A stretch of 13,122 bases of DNA from Candidatus Zixiibacteriota bacterium (GCA_022614805.1 JAKEHY010000033.1:1-13122), one strand, 5' to 3'; shown: positions 1 to 8,451, numbered from the stretch's first letter. Program-made: numbers and translations. The notes: generated by a model not told the origin, from the letters alone.

Positions 1-5
1 AAACC

Positions 6-11
6 TATATT
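6..11 (+). promoter_or_regulatory. possible -10 element upstream of the inositol-lipid genes
   Basis: TATATT lies about 38 bases before the first start codon. It sits in the 10-mer CCTATATTCG (4-13), which occurs identically at 9971-9980 as the -10 region of the superoxide dismutase promoter. The matching -35 box would fall outside the window, so this is only a suggestion. Confidence 0.25.
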
Positions 12-48
12 CGCTGTTTAGTCGTGAACTTTAAACTGGAGGGATGGT

Positions 49-648
49 TTGCACTATAAGCGCCGGGCGGCCTACGAGGCCCGTTCGGAAATCTTCGGCA
101 AGGTGTGCGTCCGGCTGGGGTTGACCCCCAACGTTTTGACCGCGCTTTCCTTCGGTTTTTCGGTTCTGGCCGGAATACTTTTCTGGAAGCAGGAATTTTT
201 GCTCGGAACGGCGGCTTTGCTTTTGAACGCCCTGACCGATATGCTGGACGGCGCCACCGCCCGGGCGGGGAAGATGGGGACGGTTTTTGGCGGGGTTTTG
301 GACCACGTTTCCGACCGGTACGCCGAGTTTTTTGTTTTGATGGGGATTTTGCTTTCCGGCGCGGTGCATCCCGGCTGGGTTCTTTTTGCCCAGTTCGGCA
401 TCATCATCGCCAGCTACACCCGCGCGGCGGCCGAATCGATTGGCAAGCTGGAAACCTGCGCGGTGGGGATTGCCGGGCGGCTGGAAAAGTTCATTTTGCT
501 TGTCGCTGGAGCGATACTGCAGAGCTTCATTCCGCAGTATCAGCCGCTACTTTATTCTTTGATTCTGATGGGAATAATATCCTACATCACCTCCATCCAG
601 CGTTTAATCTTCGCCAAAAAGCATTTGGGTGACCGGGGGGAAGAATGA
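49..648 (+). CDS. CDP-alcohol phosphatidyltransferase, probably phosphatidylinositol-phosphate synthase
   Basis: Integral membrane enzyme expected to transfer a phosphatidyl group from CDP-diacylglycerol to a hydroxyl acceptor. The complete family motif is visible: D64-x2-D67-G68-x2-A71-R72-x8-G81-x3-D85-x3-D89, the metal and CDP binding site. Hydrophobic segments follow it, at about residues 92-125 and 145-185. At 199 residues it has the usual length of single-domain members. The start is a TTG at 49, five bases after GGAGGG (38-43); an ATG at 44 is out of frame and soon hits a stop. Its stop overlaps the start of the next gene (ATGA). The acceptor is inferred from context: an inositol-3-phosphate synthase two genes on points to inositol phosphate, as in mycobacterial and archaeal inositol lipids. 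Other acceptors such as glycerol phosphate cannot be excluded. The family is sure, the substrate is not. Confidence 0.88.
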   Translation: MHYKRRAAYEARSEIFGKVCVRLGLTPNVLTALSFGFSVLAGILFWKQEFLLGTAALLLNALTDMLDGATARAGKMGTVFGGVLDHVSDRYAEFFVLMGILLSGAVHPGWVLFAQFGIIIASYTRAAAESIGKLETCAVGIAGRLEKFILLVAGAILQSFIPQYQPLLYSLILMGIISYITSIQRLIFAKKHLGDRGEE

Positions 649-1568
649 TTACCGCCGTCGGCAATCCGGTTTATGATTTAATCGTAACGCCTCACATTTC
701 TACCGATGGGCGGGTGCTCTCCGGTTGCTCCACCAACTTTGCTTTGGTTTTAGCCAAACTGGGTGTTCCGGTAACGCTTATAGGCAGCGCCGGCCCGGAT
801 TTTGCGGAAAAATTCGAGGCCGACCTGAAACGCTTCGGCATCCGCTACCAGCTTCTGCCGTCGAAAGAAACCGGCGGCTTTTCCCTCCGTTATTACGGCG
901 ACCACGGCGAGCGGGAGCTGTCCCTGCTTGGGGAAGCGGACCCCATCAAAAGCTTCTCGAAGGAGCATCTGAAAGCAGACTGGATTATGTTGGGCCCGAT
1001 TTTGCAGGAGATTGACGAGAAGCTTTTTAGCTGGATTAAGTCCAATACCAGCGCCAAAATCTTTTTGGACCCGCAGGGGCTTTTGCGCGGGGTGAAGAAC
1101 GGCAAAATCTATCACGAATCAACGCCACAGGTAAGAAAAATCATTTCGCAGGTGGATGTGGTCAAACCGAACGAACTGGAAACCAAGGTGCTGACCGGCA
1201 TCGACCCACGTCTCGACCCTTACACCCCGGCGGAGGAAATCAAAAGCTGGGGACCGAAACTTGTCATCATCACGCTGGCTGAACTCGGTTCCGTCATCTA
1301 TGACGGAAAGGATTTTTATGAAATTCCAGCCTATGAAACCGAAGCGGTGGACGCCACCGGCGCCGGGGATACCTATGCGGGCGGTTTCGTTTCCGCAATG
1401 ACCCGGGGATATGGCTTGGAAAAAGCCGGGCTTTTTGCCTCTTCGGTCGCCTCCATTATGGTGGAAAACACTGGGCCGGATTTTGAATTGAGCTGGGAAG
1501 AGGCCTTGCGCCGGACGGCGGTTTTGGATAAACTTAAGCGCCAATCGTTCCAGTTGTTGAAAAAGTAG
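645..1568 (+). CDS. PfkB-family carbohydrate kinase, substrate unknown (possibly inositol)
   Basis: ATP-dependent sugar or nucleoside kinase of the ribokinase/PfkB family, 307 residues, the usual length. The C-terminal signature DATGAGD is at 236-242, with D242 as the expected catalytic base and the GAG turn as the anion hole. It is followed by the TYAGGF helix. The family's KPNE-type motif (VVKPNELE) is also present. The N-terminal substrate-binding motif is altered: SGCSTNFA replaces the usual GG-x-x-N start. It overlaps the upstream gene by four bases (ATGA at 645-648) and has a purine-rich GGGGGGAAG just before the start, so the two are probably translationally coupled. PfkB enzymes that phosphorylate myo-inositol are known in archaea. 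Placement between an inositol lipid synthase and Ino1 makes inositol a reasonable guess for the substrate, but nothing in the sequence proves it. Confidence 0.85.
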   Translation: MITAVGNPVYDLIVTPHISTDGRVLSGCSTNFALVLAKLGVPVTLIGSAGPDFAEKFEADLKRFGIRYQLLPSKETGGFSLRYYGDHGERELSLLGEADPIKSFSKEHLKADWIMLGPILQEIDEKLFSWIKSNTSAKIFLDPQGLLRGVKNGKIYHESTPQVRKIISQVDVVKPNELETKVLTGIDPRLDPYTPAEEIKSWGPKLVIITLAELGSVIYDGKDFYEIPAYETEAVDATGAGDTYAGGFVSAMTRGYGLEKAGLFASSVASIMVENTGPDFELSWEEALRRTAVLDKLKRQSFQLLKK

Positions 1569-1596
1569 TACTCGAAACTGGATTAAGGAGAAGAAA

Positions 1597-2739
1597 ATGT
1601 CGGACAAAGTCAGAGTGGCCATAATCGGAGTCGGCAACTGCGCCTCCTCGCTGGTGCAGGGAGTGCACTACTACAAAAATGCCCGGGAAAAGGATTTCAT
1701 CCCCGGCATTATGCACGTCAATCTGGGCGGCTATCATATCCGGGATGTCGAATTCTCGGCCGCCTTTGACATCGACAAGAACAAAGTCGGCAAGGACTTG
1801 AGCGAGGCGATTTACACCAGGCCGAACAACACCTTCAAGTTCACCGACGTTCCCAAAACCGGCATCAAAGTTCAGCGCGGAATGACCCATGACGGGCTGG
1901 GGTACTACCTGTCCAAAATTATCGAAAAAGCCCCCGGCCCCACCGCCGATATCGTCAAGATTTTGAAGGACACCGGCACCGACGTGGTGGTGAACTACCT
2001 GCCGGTCGGCAGCGAAGAGGCCACCAAGTGGTACGTGGAGCAGGTCTTGGAAGCTGGCTGCGGCTTTGTGAACTGCATCCCGGTCTTCATTGCCCGCGAG
2101 AAGTACTGGCAAAAACGGTTCGAAGACCGCGGTTTGCCGATCATCGGGGATGACATCAAATCCCAGGTCGGCTCCACCATCGTGCACCGGGTCTTGACCC
2201 ATCTCTTCCGGGTGCGCGGGGTGAAAATGGAAAGGACCTACCAGTTGAACGTCGGCGGCAACACCGACTTTTTGAATATGCTGGAGCGGAGCCGCTTGGA
2301 ATCCAAAAAAATCTCCAAAACCAACGCCGTCACCAGCCAGTTGGACTACGACATCGGCGAGGAGAACGTGCACATCGGCCCGTCCGACTACGTCGCTTGG
2401 CTCACCGACCGGAAATGGGCCTACATCCGGATGGAAGGAAAAACCTTCGGCGATGTCCCTCTAAACCTGGAACTCAAAATGGAGGTCTGGGATTCCCCCA
2501 ACTCCGCCGGGGTGGTGATTGACGCCGTGCGCTGCTGCAAGCTGGCCTTGGACCACGGCCTGTCCGGCGCCGTCGTCGGACCTTCCTCCTACTTCAAGAA
2601 ATCCCCCCCCATCCAGTACACGGACGAAGAGGCCCGCCGGCTGACCGAGGAGTTTATCGCCAAATACGGCAAAAAGAAGCCCAAGCCGCAGACTTTGAAG
2701 CTCGCCAAAGGGAAACTCCGGGTGAGTTCGGAGAAATAG
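1597..2739 (+). CDS. ino1: inositol-3-phosphate synthase (bacterial/mycobacterial type)
   Basis: Cytoplasmic NAD-dependent enzyme that isomerises glucose 6-phosphate to 1D-myo-inositol 3-phosphate, the first committed step of inositol synthesis. The N-terminal Rossmann motif is [11 protein letters not shown], at about residues 9-19. Blocks typical of the actinobacterial form follow in order: [55 protein letters not shown] and [10 protein letters not shown]. The lysine of the GDDIKSQ block and those of the RLESKK block are at family positions. At 380 residues it is close to the roughly 367 of mycobacterial Ino1 and shorter than eukaryotic forms. AAGGAG (1585-1590) sits six bases before the ATG. 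It follows the kinase by 28 bases and probably shares its transcript. Its product is the likely acceptor for the membrane enzyme at 49-648. A strong hairpin terminator lies 24 bases past its stop. Confidence 0.96.
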   Translation: MSDKVRVAIIGVGNCASSLVQGVHYYKNAREKDFIPGIMHVNLGGYHIRDVEFSAAFDIDKNKVGKDLSEAIYTRPNNTFKFTDVPKTGIKVQRGMTHDGLGYYLSKIIEKAPGPTADIVKILKDTGTDVVVNYLPVGSEEATKWYVEQVLEAGCGFVNCIPVFIAREKYWQKRFEDRGLPIIGDDIKSQVGSTIVHRVLTHLFRVRGVKMERTYQLNVGGNTDFLNMLERSRLESKKISKTNAVTSQLDYDIGEENVHIGPSDYVAWLTDRKWAYIRMEGKTFGDVPLNLELKMEVWDSPNSAGVVIDAVRCCKLALDHGLSGAVVGPSSYFKKSPPIQYTDEEARRLTEEFIAKYGKKKPKPQTLKLAKGKLRVSSEK

Positions 2740-2751
2740 GCGCTTTCCAAA

Positions 2752-3405
2752 ATGGCCAAAAAGAAAACCCCCCGCCTTGTGCGGGGGGTTTTTGTCACCT
2801 TTGAAGGGATTGACGGGTCAGGCAAAACCACCCAAGCCAGGTTACTCTACGAATCTCTGAAAAGGGAAGGCTGGCCGGTAATTCTTTTACGCGAGCCGGG
2901 GGGAACCCGCGTGGCCGAAAAACTGCGCCGGATTCTGCTTCAGGAAGAAACGGAGCCGGTTGCTCCCAGAGCCGAAATCCTGCTGTACGTCGCCAGCCGG
3001 GCGCAATTGATCGAGCAAAAAATCAAACCGGCCCTCAAAGCCAAAAAACTGGTCATCTGCGATCGCTACATCGATTCCACCACCGCCTATCAGGCTTACG
3101 GCCGCGGTTTTGATCCCCTCTGGGTGGAAAGGCTGAACCGCTGGGGAAGCTCGGAAGTTTTGCCTGACCTGACCTTTTTTATCGACGTGCCGGTGCCGGT
3201 CGGTTTGGCGCGAAAAAAGGGGAAACACTTAGACCGACTGGAAAGGGAAGGGGAACATTTTGAAAAGAAAGTGTATCGGGGTTACCACCGGTTAGCCAAA
3301 AAGCACCGCCGCATCTGTATAATGGATGGGACCCCCACGCCGCTGGAGGTGGCTGAAAAAGTGAAGACCGTTATGGATGCCTATCTCAAAAGAGCCGAAA
3401 AATAA
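2752..3405 (+). CDS. tmk: thymidylate kinase
   Basis: Phosphorylates dTMP to dTDP with ATP, an essential cytoplasmic step of dTTP synthesis. The P-loop GIDGSGKT is at 19-26 within FVTFEGIDGSGKTT. The dTMP-binding LREPGGT motif and the DRYIDSTTAYQ block follow, then a basic lid region (ARKKGKHLDRLE). From the ATG at 2752 the protein has 217 residues and starts with an unusual basic extension, MAKKKTPRL. A perfect 12-bp terminator-like hairpin (2764-2793) covers codons 5-14, and no good ribosome site precedes 2752. A GTG at 2779 would give 208 residues beginning just before the conserved FVTFEG strand, the usual start for the family. It may be the true start, so the 5' boundary is uncertain. 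The next gene follows after 17 bases. Confidence 0.93.
   Translation: MAKKKTPRLVRGVFVTFEGIDGSGKTTQARLLYESLKREGWPVILLREPGGTRVAEKLRRILLQEETEPVAPRAEILLYVASRAQLIEQKIKPALKAKKLVICDRYIDSTTAYQAYGRGFDPLWVERLNRWGSSEVLPDLTFFIDVPVPVGLARKKGKHLDRLEREGEHFEKKVYRGYHRLAKKHRRICIMDGTPTPLEVAEKVKTVMDAYLKRAEK
2764..2793 (+). terminator. intrinsic terminator hairpin embedded in the 5' end of tmk
   Basis: Perfect inverted repeat AAAACCCCCCGC (2764-2775) and GCGGGGGGTTTT (2781-2792) around a five-base loop CTTGT. A run of five T starts at 2789. The stem is 12 bp, eight of them G:C, with the A-tract/T-tract layout of a Rho-independent terminator. It begins 24 bases after the ino1 stop, the normal place for that gene's terminator, yet it overlaps the first codons of tmk as called from ATG 2752. 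Confidence 0.75.
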
Positions 3406-3422
3406 GAGGCAAAGGAGCGTAT

Positions 3423-5057
3423 ATGAGAAGTCAAAAATTTTACGCCGTTTTGTTTGGAAGTCTTTTGGCGTTGCTTATAGTCTTCAGTCTAGTTCTGGCC
3501 GGCAGCGGCGATTTTCTATCCCGCGTGCGGATGATAGACCAAGTAGTGGCCAAGATCTCCGAAAACTACGTCGAAGAGGTCGAAGTCGACACGCTCGTTT
3601 CCGCCGGCATTTACGGAATTTTGGAACGGCTGGACCCCTTCTCCGAATTTTTGGAACCGAAGCCATTGGACCAGCTGGTGGAGGATACCCGCGGTCGTTT
3701 TGAGGGGATTGGGGTGGAAATTACCATCCAGGCCGACAGCCTGACGGTGGTGACCCCCTTGGAGGGTAGCCCCGCTTCCCGGGCCGGGCTGGTAGCGGGT
3801 GACCGGATTGTAACCATAAACGGCCAATCAACGGTTGGGATGTCGACCGAAGAGGCCGCCCGGGTTTTGCGAGGGCCGAAGGGGACCGAAGTCAAAGTGG
3901 GGATTATGCGCAGCGGGCTGGTCGAGCCGCTCCCTTTCACCATTACTCGCGGTGTCATTGAAATCAAAGCGGTCCCCTATTACGGAATGGTGGGGGATGG
4001 AATCGGTTATGTCCGTTTGTCCCGCTTTTCCGACCAGGCGGGAGAAGAGTTGGCCAAAGCCGTTGCAGAATTGAAAAAGGAAAACTTAAAAGGGCTCATT
4101 TTGGATGTTCGCTCCAACCCGGGCGGACTTTTGGAAGAGGCGGTGGAAACCGCCGAACTTTTCCTGCCGCCCAACCAGTTGGTGGTGGAAACCCGCGGCC
4201 GCCGCGCCGACCAGAATCAGAAATTCTTCTCCAGCCAGCCCCCGCTTCTGCCGGATGTCCCCTTGGTGGTGGCGGTGGACGAGGGTTCCGCCTCCGCGTC
4301 CGAAATCGTGGCCGGGGCCATCCAGGATTGGGACCGGGGCGTAGTGGTGGGAAATTCGACCTTCGGCAAGGGGCTGGTGCAGAGTCTCTTGAGCCTGCCC
4401 GAGCGGCGGGCTTTGAAACTCACCACCGCCCGTTACTTCACCCCCAGTGGCCGCTCCATCCAGCGCCCGGAGCGCTCCGGCCGCTTGCCGGCCGATTCGG
4501 CCGCCGTGGAGAAGTTCAAAACCAAAAAATCGGGCCGGATAGTGGCCGGCGGAGGGGGAATCACTCCCGACGTGACAACCGAGAAAGCCGAATATACCCC
4601 TCTGCAAATAGAGCTTTCCCGCCGCGCCCTAATCTGGGAATTCGGGGTTCACTATGCCGATGACCATCCCGACGTAAAGGAGGATTTCGAGGTAACCGAG
4701 CCGGTGGTGGCCGAATTCCGGCGGTTTTTGAGGGAAAAGAAATTTGCCTACCGCTCGGCGGCCGAAGAGGAGTTGAAAAAACTGGATTCGCTGGGGAAAG
4801 AAAACCGCTTTTCCGAGGCCACCCAAAAAAAACTTGAAGAACTGAAGGCCGCTCTGGAAGCGGAGAAGGAGCGGGAGTTTCAAGCTTCCCTCAATTTCGT
4901 CCGGCGCCAGTTGAAAGAGTCGATTCTGACCAAGGCGTTGGGTGAGAGGGCCAAGTATCCTTTGGTCTGGATGAAAACCCATCCCGAGCTGGTGAAGGCC
5001 AAGGAAATTTTGGTTTCAAAAGAGCAGTATAAAAGGCTATTGGCCTCGGCCCGGTAG
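3423..5057 (+). CDS. C-terminal processing peptidase, S41 family, with PDZ domain
   Basis: Serine protease of the CtpA/Prc type that trims or degrades periplasmic or envelope proteins from their C-termini. An N-terminal hydrophobic anchor or signal segment spans about residues 7-28. A PDZ domain follows at about 92-175 (RFEGIGVEI ... GSPASRAGLVAGDRIVTING), then the S41 protease domain. The catalytic dyad is visible as S291 in EGSASASEI and K316 in TFGKGLVQ, with the usual 25-residue spacing. After the protease core comes a charged, helix-prone C-terminal extension from about 420 to 544, with Glu/Lys-rich, coiled-coil-like stretches, longer than in minimal CtpA. AAAGGAG (3411-3417) lies five bases before the ATG. 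It is 17 bases after tmk and two bases before the TauE-like gene. Substrates cannot be told from the sequence. Confidence 0.95.
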   Translation: MRSQKFYAVLFGSLLALLIVFSLVLAGSGDFLSRVRMIDQVVAKISENYVEEVEVDTLVSAGIYGILERLDPFSEFLEPKPLDQLVEDTRGRFEGIGVEITIQADSLTVVTPLEGSPASRAGLVAGDRIVTINGQSTVGMSTEEAARVLRGPKGTEVKVGIMRSGLVEPLPFTITRGVIEIKAVPYYGMVGDGIGYVRLSRFSDQAGEELAKAVAELKKENLKGLILDVRSNPGGLLEEAVETAELFLPPNQLVVETRGRRADQNQKFFSSQPPLLPDVPLVVAVDEGSASASEIVAGAIQDWDRGVVVGNSTFGKGLVQSLLSLPERRALKLTTARYFTPSGRSIQRPERSGRLPADSAAVEKFKTKKSGRIVAGGGGITPDVTTEKAEYTPLQIELSRRALIWEFGVHYADDHPDVKEDFEVTEPVVAEFRRFLREKKFAYRSAAEEELKKLDSLGKENRFSEATQKKLEELKAALEAEKEREFQASLNFVRRQLKESILTKALGERAKYPLVWMKTHPELVKAKEILVSKEQYKRLLASAR

Positions 5058-5059
5058 CC

Positions 5060-5821
5060 GTGCCGGTGGAGTTGGGCATCTTTGCTTTCGGGGTGGGGGT
5101 CGGCATCTTCAGCGCCTATTTGGGGTTGGGAGGTGGGCTTTTGGTCGTTCCCTTTCTCACGCTGGTGTTAAACCTTCCCGCCAAAGTAGCCGTCGGCACC
5201 AGTCTCTTAACCGTCATCACCACCTCCACCGGCGCCGCGCAGGAGTATTTGAAGTCCGGCCGGGCCGACGTGCGACTGGGCATCGTCTTGGAGCTTTTCA
5301 CCACGACGGGCGCCCTGGCGGGAGGATTGGCGGCGGTTCTGCTTTCGGAAAAGAGCGTCTTTGCCGCTTTTGGACTGCTTTTGGTCGTGGTCGCTTTTCA
5401 GATGCTGCGGTCAAAGGAAAGGGCCGATTTCAACGAACGTGCTTCCATCGGCGCCTACCGCAACTGGGGTTGGGGAGCGGGGGTATCTTCGCTGGCGGGC
5501 GTTCTTTCGGGAGTATTGGGGGTGGGGGGCGGGGTTCTTAAAATCCCGGCAATGAACTTGATAATGAAAGTGCCGCTTGCGGTCGCTTTTGCCACCAGCA
5601 ACCTGATGATAGGGGTGACTGCCACGGCCGGGGCTCTCGTGTATTTCTCAAGAGGGGACATAGATCTTCCTACCGCCGCCCCTCTGGTTTTGGGAACGGC
5701 TCTGGGCGCCTTTCTGGGAGCCAAAACGGTGCATCGGGTGCCCACCCGCTGGTTGCGGTTGGCGTTTGTCTTTGTTTTGCTCTTGGTCGCATTTAAGATG
5801 TTGTTGAAAGGCTTAAAATGA
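5060..5821 (+). CDS. TauE/SafE (TSUP) family membrane transporter
   Basis: Polytopic inner-membrane permease of the sulfite exporter TauE/SafE family, 253 residues. Members move sulfite, sulfonates or other small organic anions; the substrate here is unknown. The family's two homologous halves are visible. Each opens with a glycine-rich re-entrant segment: GLGGGLLVVPFL near residues 23-34 and GVGGGVLKIPAM in the second half. Seven or eight hydrophobic helices can be traced. The start is GTG at 5060, two bases after the protease stop, with no clear ribosome site, so translation is probably coupled. A GTG six bases further on is an equally possible start. Its last codons overlap the next gene by four bases (ATGA). 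Confidence 0.9.
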   Translation: MPVELGIFAFGVGVGIFSAYLGLGGGLLVVPFLTLVLNLPAKVAVGTSLLTVITTSTGAAQEYLKSGRADVRLGIVLELFTTTGALAGGLAAVLLSEKSVFAAFGLLLVVVAFQMLRSKERADFNERASIGAYRNWGWGAGVSSLAGVLSGVLGVGGGVLKIPAMNLIMKVPLAVAFATSNLMIGVTATAGALVYFSRGDIDLPTAAPLVLGTALGAFLGAKTVHRVPTRWLRLAFVFVLLLVAFKMLLKGLK

Positions 5822-6096
5822 GCGGCTTGGCCGAAAAATGGGCACAAAAGGTACTGGAAATCGGGCTTTTTGCGGCTCTTTTTGCCATCGGATTGGGTTT
5901 CGCTTTGCAGTTGGCAAAAGTATCCGCTCCGGCGGTCATCCTAAAAACCGGCTTCTGGATTCTTTTGGCCACGCCTTCTTTGCGGGTCGTGACCTTGATG
6001 GTCGCCTTCTTCCGCCAAAAAGAGAAAAAATTCGCCTGGGTTGCAGGAGGAGTCCTTTTGATTTTAATCGCCGGCTCTCTCATTGAAAGGCTTTGA
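5818..6096 (+). CDS. small membrane protein, DUF1634-like, partner of the TSUP transporter
   Basis: A 92-residue protein with three hydrophobic segments (about 13-31, 38-58 and 73-90) and basic residues between the last two (RQKEKK). The central TPSLRVVTLMVAFF block and its position directly after a TauE/SafE gene match DUF1634 proteins, which commonly accompany such transporters. Its function is not known; an accessory or stabilising subunit is a reasonable inference. It overlaps the transporter gene by four bases (ATGA at 5818-5821). It ends only 14 bases from the convergent gene on the other strand, with no terminator hairpin in the gap. Confidence 0.8.
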   Translation: MSGLAEKWAQKVLEIGLFAALFAIGLGFALQLAKVSAPAVILKTGFWILLATPSLRVVTLMVAFFRQKEKKFAWVAGGVLLILIAGSLIERL

Positions 6097-6110
6097 GCGG
6101 CGAGGGGGTG

Positions 6111-7796
6111 CTACCGGTTTCCCATCACCGCCGTTTTTTTGGAAAGCACCCGATAATTCGGAAAAGAAGAGCACGAAAAACCGGAAAGCTCCGGCCGGGC
6201 CAAAAGCGTCATCGCCGGCCGGTAGAGGAACGCCAGCCCGAAGCGGTCGGCCAAAAATTTCTCGATGCCGGCCAATATCGGTTCTTTCTCCCTGGCCGGT
6301 GAAAACCATACCCGTCCCAAAACAGTCGAGAGGGAATCCACTTGGCGGCTGCCGGTGTGGTCTTTCAGTTTGGTCAAAAGCGCCGCCAGCCGGACTTCCT
6401 GGGCCGGGATGAAGGTTTCAATCTGGGAAAGCTGCATCTCGAAAAGAGGCAAATCCAGCCGGGAAGTGGACAAAAAGGCGGGTAAAAGGCCGGTGGAATC
6501 CAGTTCCCGGTCGACCAGAAAACTGATCTTGAACGAATCGGGCTCGGCCGCGGGCGAATTCTCCGGAAGCCAGTCCCCCCGGTACAATTCGGTTCCGATA
6601 TTGCCGGCCGAATAGGCGGCGCCGGAGGCCAGCATCCGGGAACTGTCGGCCGTCACGGGCCGCAAGAAAAAGGTAAATACTCTCTTCCAGGTGGAAACAA
6701 AGCAAAGCTCTTTGCCGCCAAAATCGGGGTCAAAGCGAAGGGTCTGGGGAAGCTCCCCCGATTTAAACCAGACGAGCGAAAGCTCCCCTTTTCGGAAGGC
6801 CGCATCGGACTCTTCCCGCCGCGTAAACCAGCGGAAATTCAATGTATCCGCCTGCGGCGCCGGCCCGTGGTAGCGGCGGTTACGCACTAACCGAACGGCT
6901 CCCGGCCGAATGGCCTCCACCCGGAAAGGGCCGCTGCCAGCCGGAAAGCGGGCCAACGTATCGGAAAGGTCTTTGACCCAGCCCAAGGGGGAGGCGAGAT
7001 AGGAAAGAGCCAGGGGGGTGTAGTTTCTTAAATGAATAATAAGAGTGCCGGTATCCCGAGCTTCAATAGGGGAGGAAAGGGGGGGGAAACGCTTGGGCCA
7101 GGCCGCCCGGGGAGCCAGAAGGCTGGCCCAGCGGACAAACTCCGGCATCCGGACCGCGAGATTGGCGTCCAGAACCTTTTTGATTTCGTAGGCGGTAAGC
7201 CGCCGGCCGGAATGAAACGACAGGCCCGATTTTACATAAAAGATTATCCAGCGGCCGCCGATTCTGAACGAATCAGCGAGCAGCGGACGAAAATGCCCTT
7301 CCTCCGGTTCGGCCACCAACCCTTCGTACAAACAGGCAAGAAGGGCCCAATTGTCCGGCGCGGGAATTTTTTTGGTCCAGTCTATTTCCAAAGGAGTGGC
7401 CATTCCCACGGCATAGCCGGCCCCCCGGACGACCCCCTTCTCCGCCTCCGGCAGAACGCTCAAAGCCTCTCTGGATAAGCCCGACAAGCGCGCAAAACCG
7501 GTCGCCATCTCCACCATAGTCAAATCGTCGAAAGCCCAGGCCACCGTTGCGGTTCCGAGAGTTTCCGGGCCGGAAAGAATGAAGACCGTTTTCCCCTTCC
7601 GGACACCGGAGCTTTTGTCCCAGTCGACGTAGAGCCGGTTTTCTTTGAGGAAGATGACTTTTCCGGGCGTAGTCTGGCCCAAGCTTAAAGCGGGCAGTGC
7701 CAAAAGAATGGCGACGGCCAAAAGTATCCCGTTTCGAAGCCGCTGGAAACGGGAGCGAAAGCCCTCGGCCTTTTTTGGAGTTGCGGAATCAAACAT
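6111..7796 (-). CDS. exported family-5 extracellular solute-binding-like protein with N-terminal SH3-like domain
   Basis: Predicted 561-residue secreted or periplasmic protein. Residues 1-40 form a basic n-region, a hydrophobic core (ILLAVAILLALPALS) and a likely cleavage near ALSLG-Q. Residues about 44-90 (GKVIFLKENRLYVDWDKSSGVRKGKTVFIL) resemble the small SH3-like beta domains of FlgT-C type envelope proteins. The rest follows the peptide/nickel-binding (SBP_bac_5) pattern: YEGLVAEPEEGHFRPLLADSFRI, YVKSGLSFHSGRRLTAYEIKKVLD, then FPAGSGPFRVE and LVRNRRYHG. The ATG at 7796 overlaps the end of the PH-domain gene by eight bases (ATGTTTGA). The frame stays open further upstream to 8021, but that stretch is antisense to nothing conserved and lacks a signal peptide at its head. 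No permease or ATPase gene is adjacent, so transport is not shown. A receptor or regulatory role is possible. Confidence 0.75.
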   Translation of the reverse strand: MFDSATPKKAEGFRSRFQRLRNGILLAVAILLALPALSLGQTTPGKVIFLKENRLYVDWDKSSGVRKGKTVFILSGPETLGTATVAWAFDDLTMVEMATGFARLSGLSREALSVLPEAEKGVVRGAGYAVGMATPLEIDWTKKIPAPDNWALLACLYEGLVAEPEEGHFRPLLADSFRIGGRWIIFYVKSGLSFHSGRRLTAYEIKKVLDANLAVRMPEFVRWASLLAPRAAWPKRFPPLSSPIEARDTGTLIIHLRNYTPLALSYLASPLGWVKDLSDTLARFPAGSGPFRVEAIRPGAVRLVRNRRYHGPAPQADTLNFRWFTRREESDAAFRKGELSLVWFKSGELPQTLRFDPDFGGKELCFVSTWKRVFTFFLRPVTADSSRMLASGAAYSAGNIGTELYRGDWLPENSPAAEPDSFKISFLVDRELDSTGLLPAFLSTSRLDLPLFEMQLSQIETFIPAQEVRLAALLTKLKDHTGSRQVDSLSTVLGRVWFSPAREKEPILAGIEKFLADRFGLAFLYRPAMTLLARPELSGFSCSSFPNYRVLSKKTAVMGNR

Positions 7797-8403
7797 TGCC
7801 GACCGTGTCCCCTTTTTTCGGGTTGTACTTGGTCCGATACCCCGGATTCTCCTCCGGACGGAGGGCGTTGGGGTAGTTCCAGTCCGTTTTAACGTCCACG
7901 GCCACTTCCTTGATCTGCTTGAATACCTCGTAGGGATTGGCAATGGAGATAAACCGGTCGTAAATCCGCACCCCCTTTTCGGTGGTGCGGCCGGAAAAGG
8001 CCTGAATGGTTCCCCCCCCAAAAAGATTCTCGATGGGGTTGACGTTGACTTCGATGTCGGAGATTTTGTCGTAATCGACCGACTTGAAATCGATGCCGAA
8101 AAAGCCGCTTCTCATCATCAGCCGTTTGCTGGAAACGGCGTAAGCGGTGTTGCCGTAAACCAAAAACAGATAGACCATGTACAGGGCGCTGGCCAGAAAC
8201 AGGGCCGTGCCCATATCCAAAAACCCCGGCGCTCCCTGGATGTGCCGCCCTTTTAAGAACAATTCCGCCAGAAGCCCGGCAAACAAAAACGGCACCCCCC
8301 GCAGAATGAACGGGATAAATTCCGGCTTGCCCGACCAGTAGATGACTTCGTCGTTGTCACGAACGGCCTCAAACGCCGGCGGAATCTTCGCATCGGTCAA
8401 CAT
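7789..8403 (-). CDS. membrane protein with bacterial PH domain (bPH2/DUF304 type)
   Basis: A 204-residue protein of unknown role. Two hydrophobic stretches (IPFILRGVPFLFAGLLAELFL, about 28-50, and ALFLASALYMVYLFLVY, about 67-84) anchor it in the membrane. They are followed by a bPH2-like fold: NTAYAVSSKRLMMRSGFFG, then SVDYDKISDIEVNVNPIENLFGGGTIQAFS, the usual strand pattern with the central I..I.V and FG.GTI elements. The C-terminal 30 residues are polar and proline-rich. The start was set at ATG 8403, just after the purine run GGGGGGAGAGAG; ATGs at 8421 and 8418 are within that run or before it and are less likely. It ends eight bases into the binding-protein gene, suggesting coupled translation. 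Proteins of this type are usually uncharacterised. Confidence 0.75.
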   Translation of the reverse strand: MLTDAKIPPAFEAVRDNDEVIYWSGKPEFIPFILRGVPFLFAGLLAELFLKGRHIQGAPGFLDMGTALFLASALYMVYLFLVYGNTAYAVSSKRLMMRSGFFGIDFKSVDYDKISDIEVNVNPIENLFGGGTIQAFSGRTTEKGVRIYDRFISIANPYEVFKQIKEVAVDVKTDWNYPNALRPEENPGYRTKYNPKKGDTVGNV

Positions 8404-8451
8404 ACTCTCTCCCCCCATCAAAAATGGATTTTAGAGCTTCCTTATTCTTGC

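Noticed and set aside
1534-2373. Long antisense open frame (279 codons) opposite ino1
   Set aside because: It mirrors a certain gene in G+C-rich DNA, shows no domain or membrane pattern and has no ribosome site; treated as a shadow.
7797-8021. Upstream extension of the binding-protein frame to 8021
   Set aside because: The extra 75 codons overlap the PH-domain gene, are Arg/Pro/Thr-rich and would bury the signal peptide; ATG 7796 with its stop-start overlap fits better.
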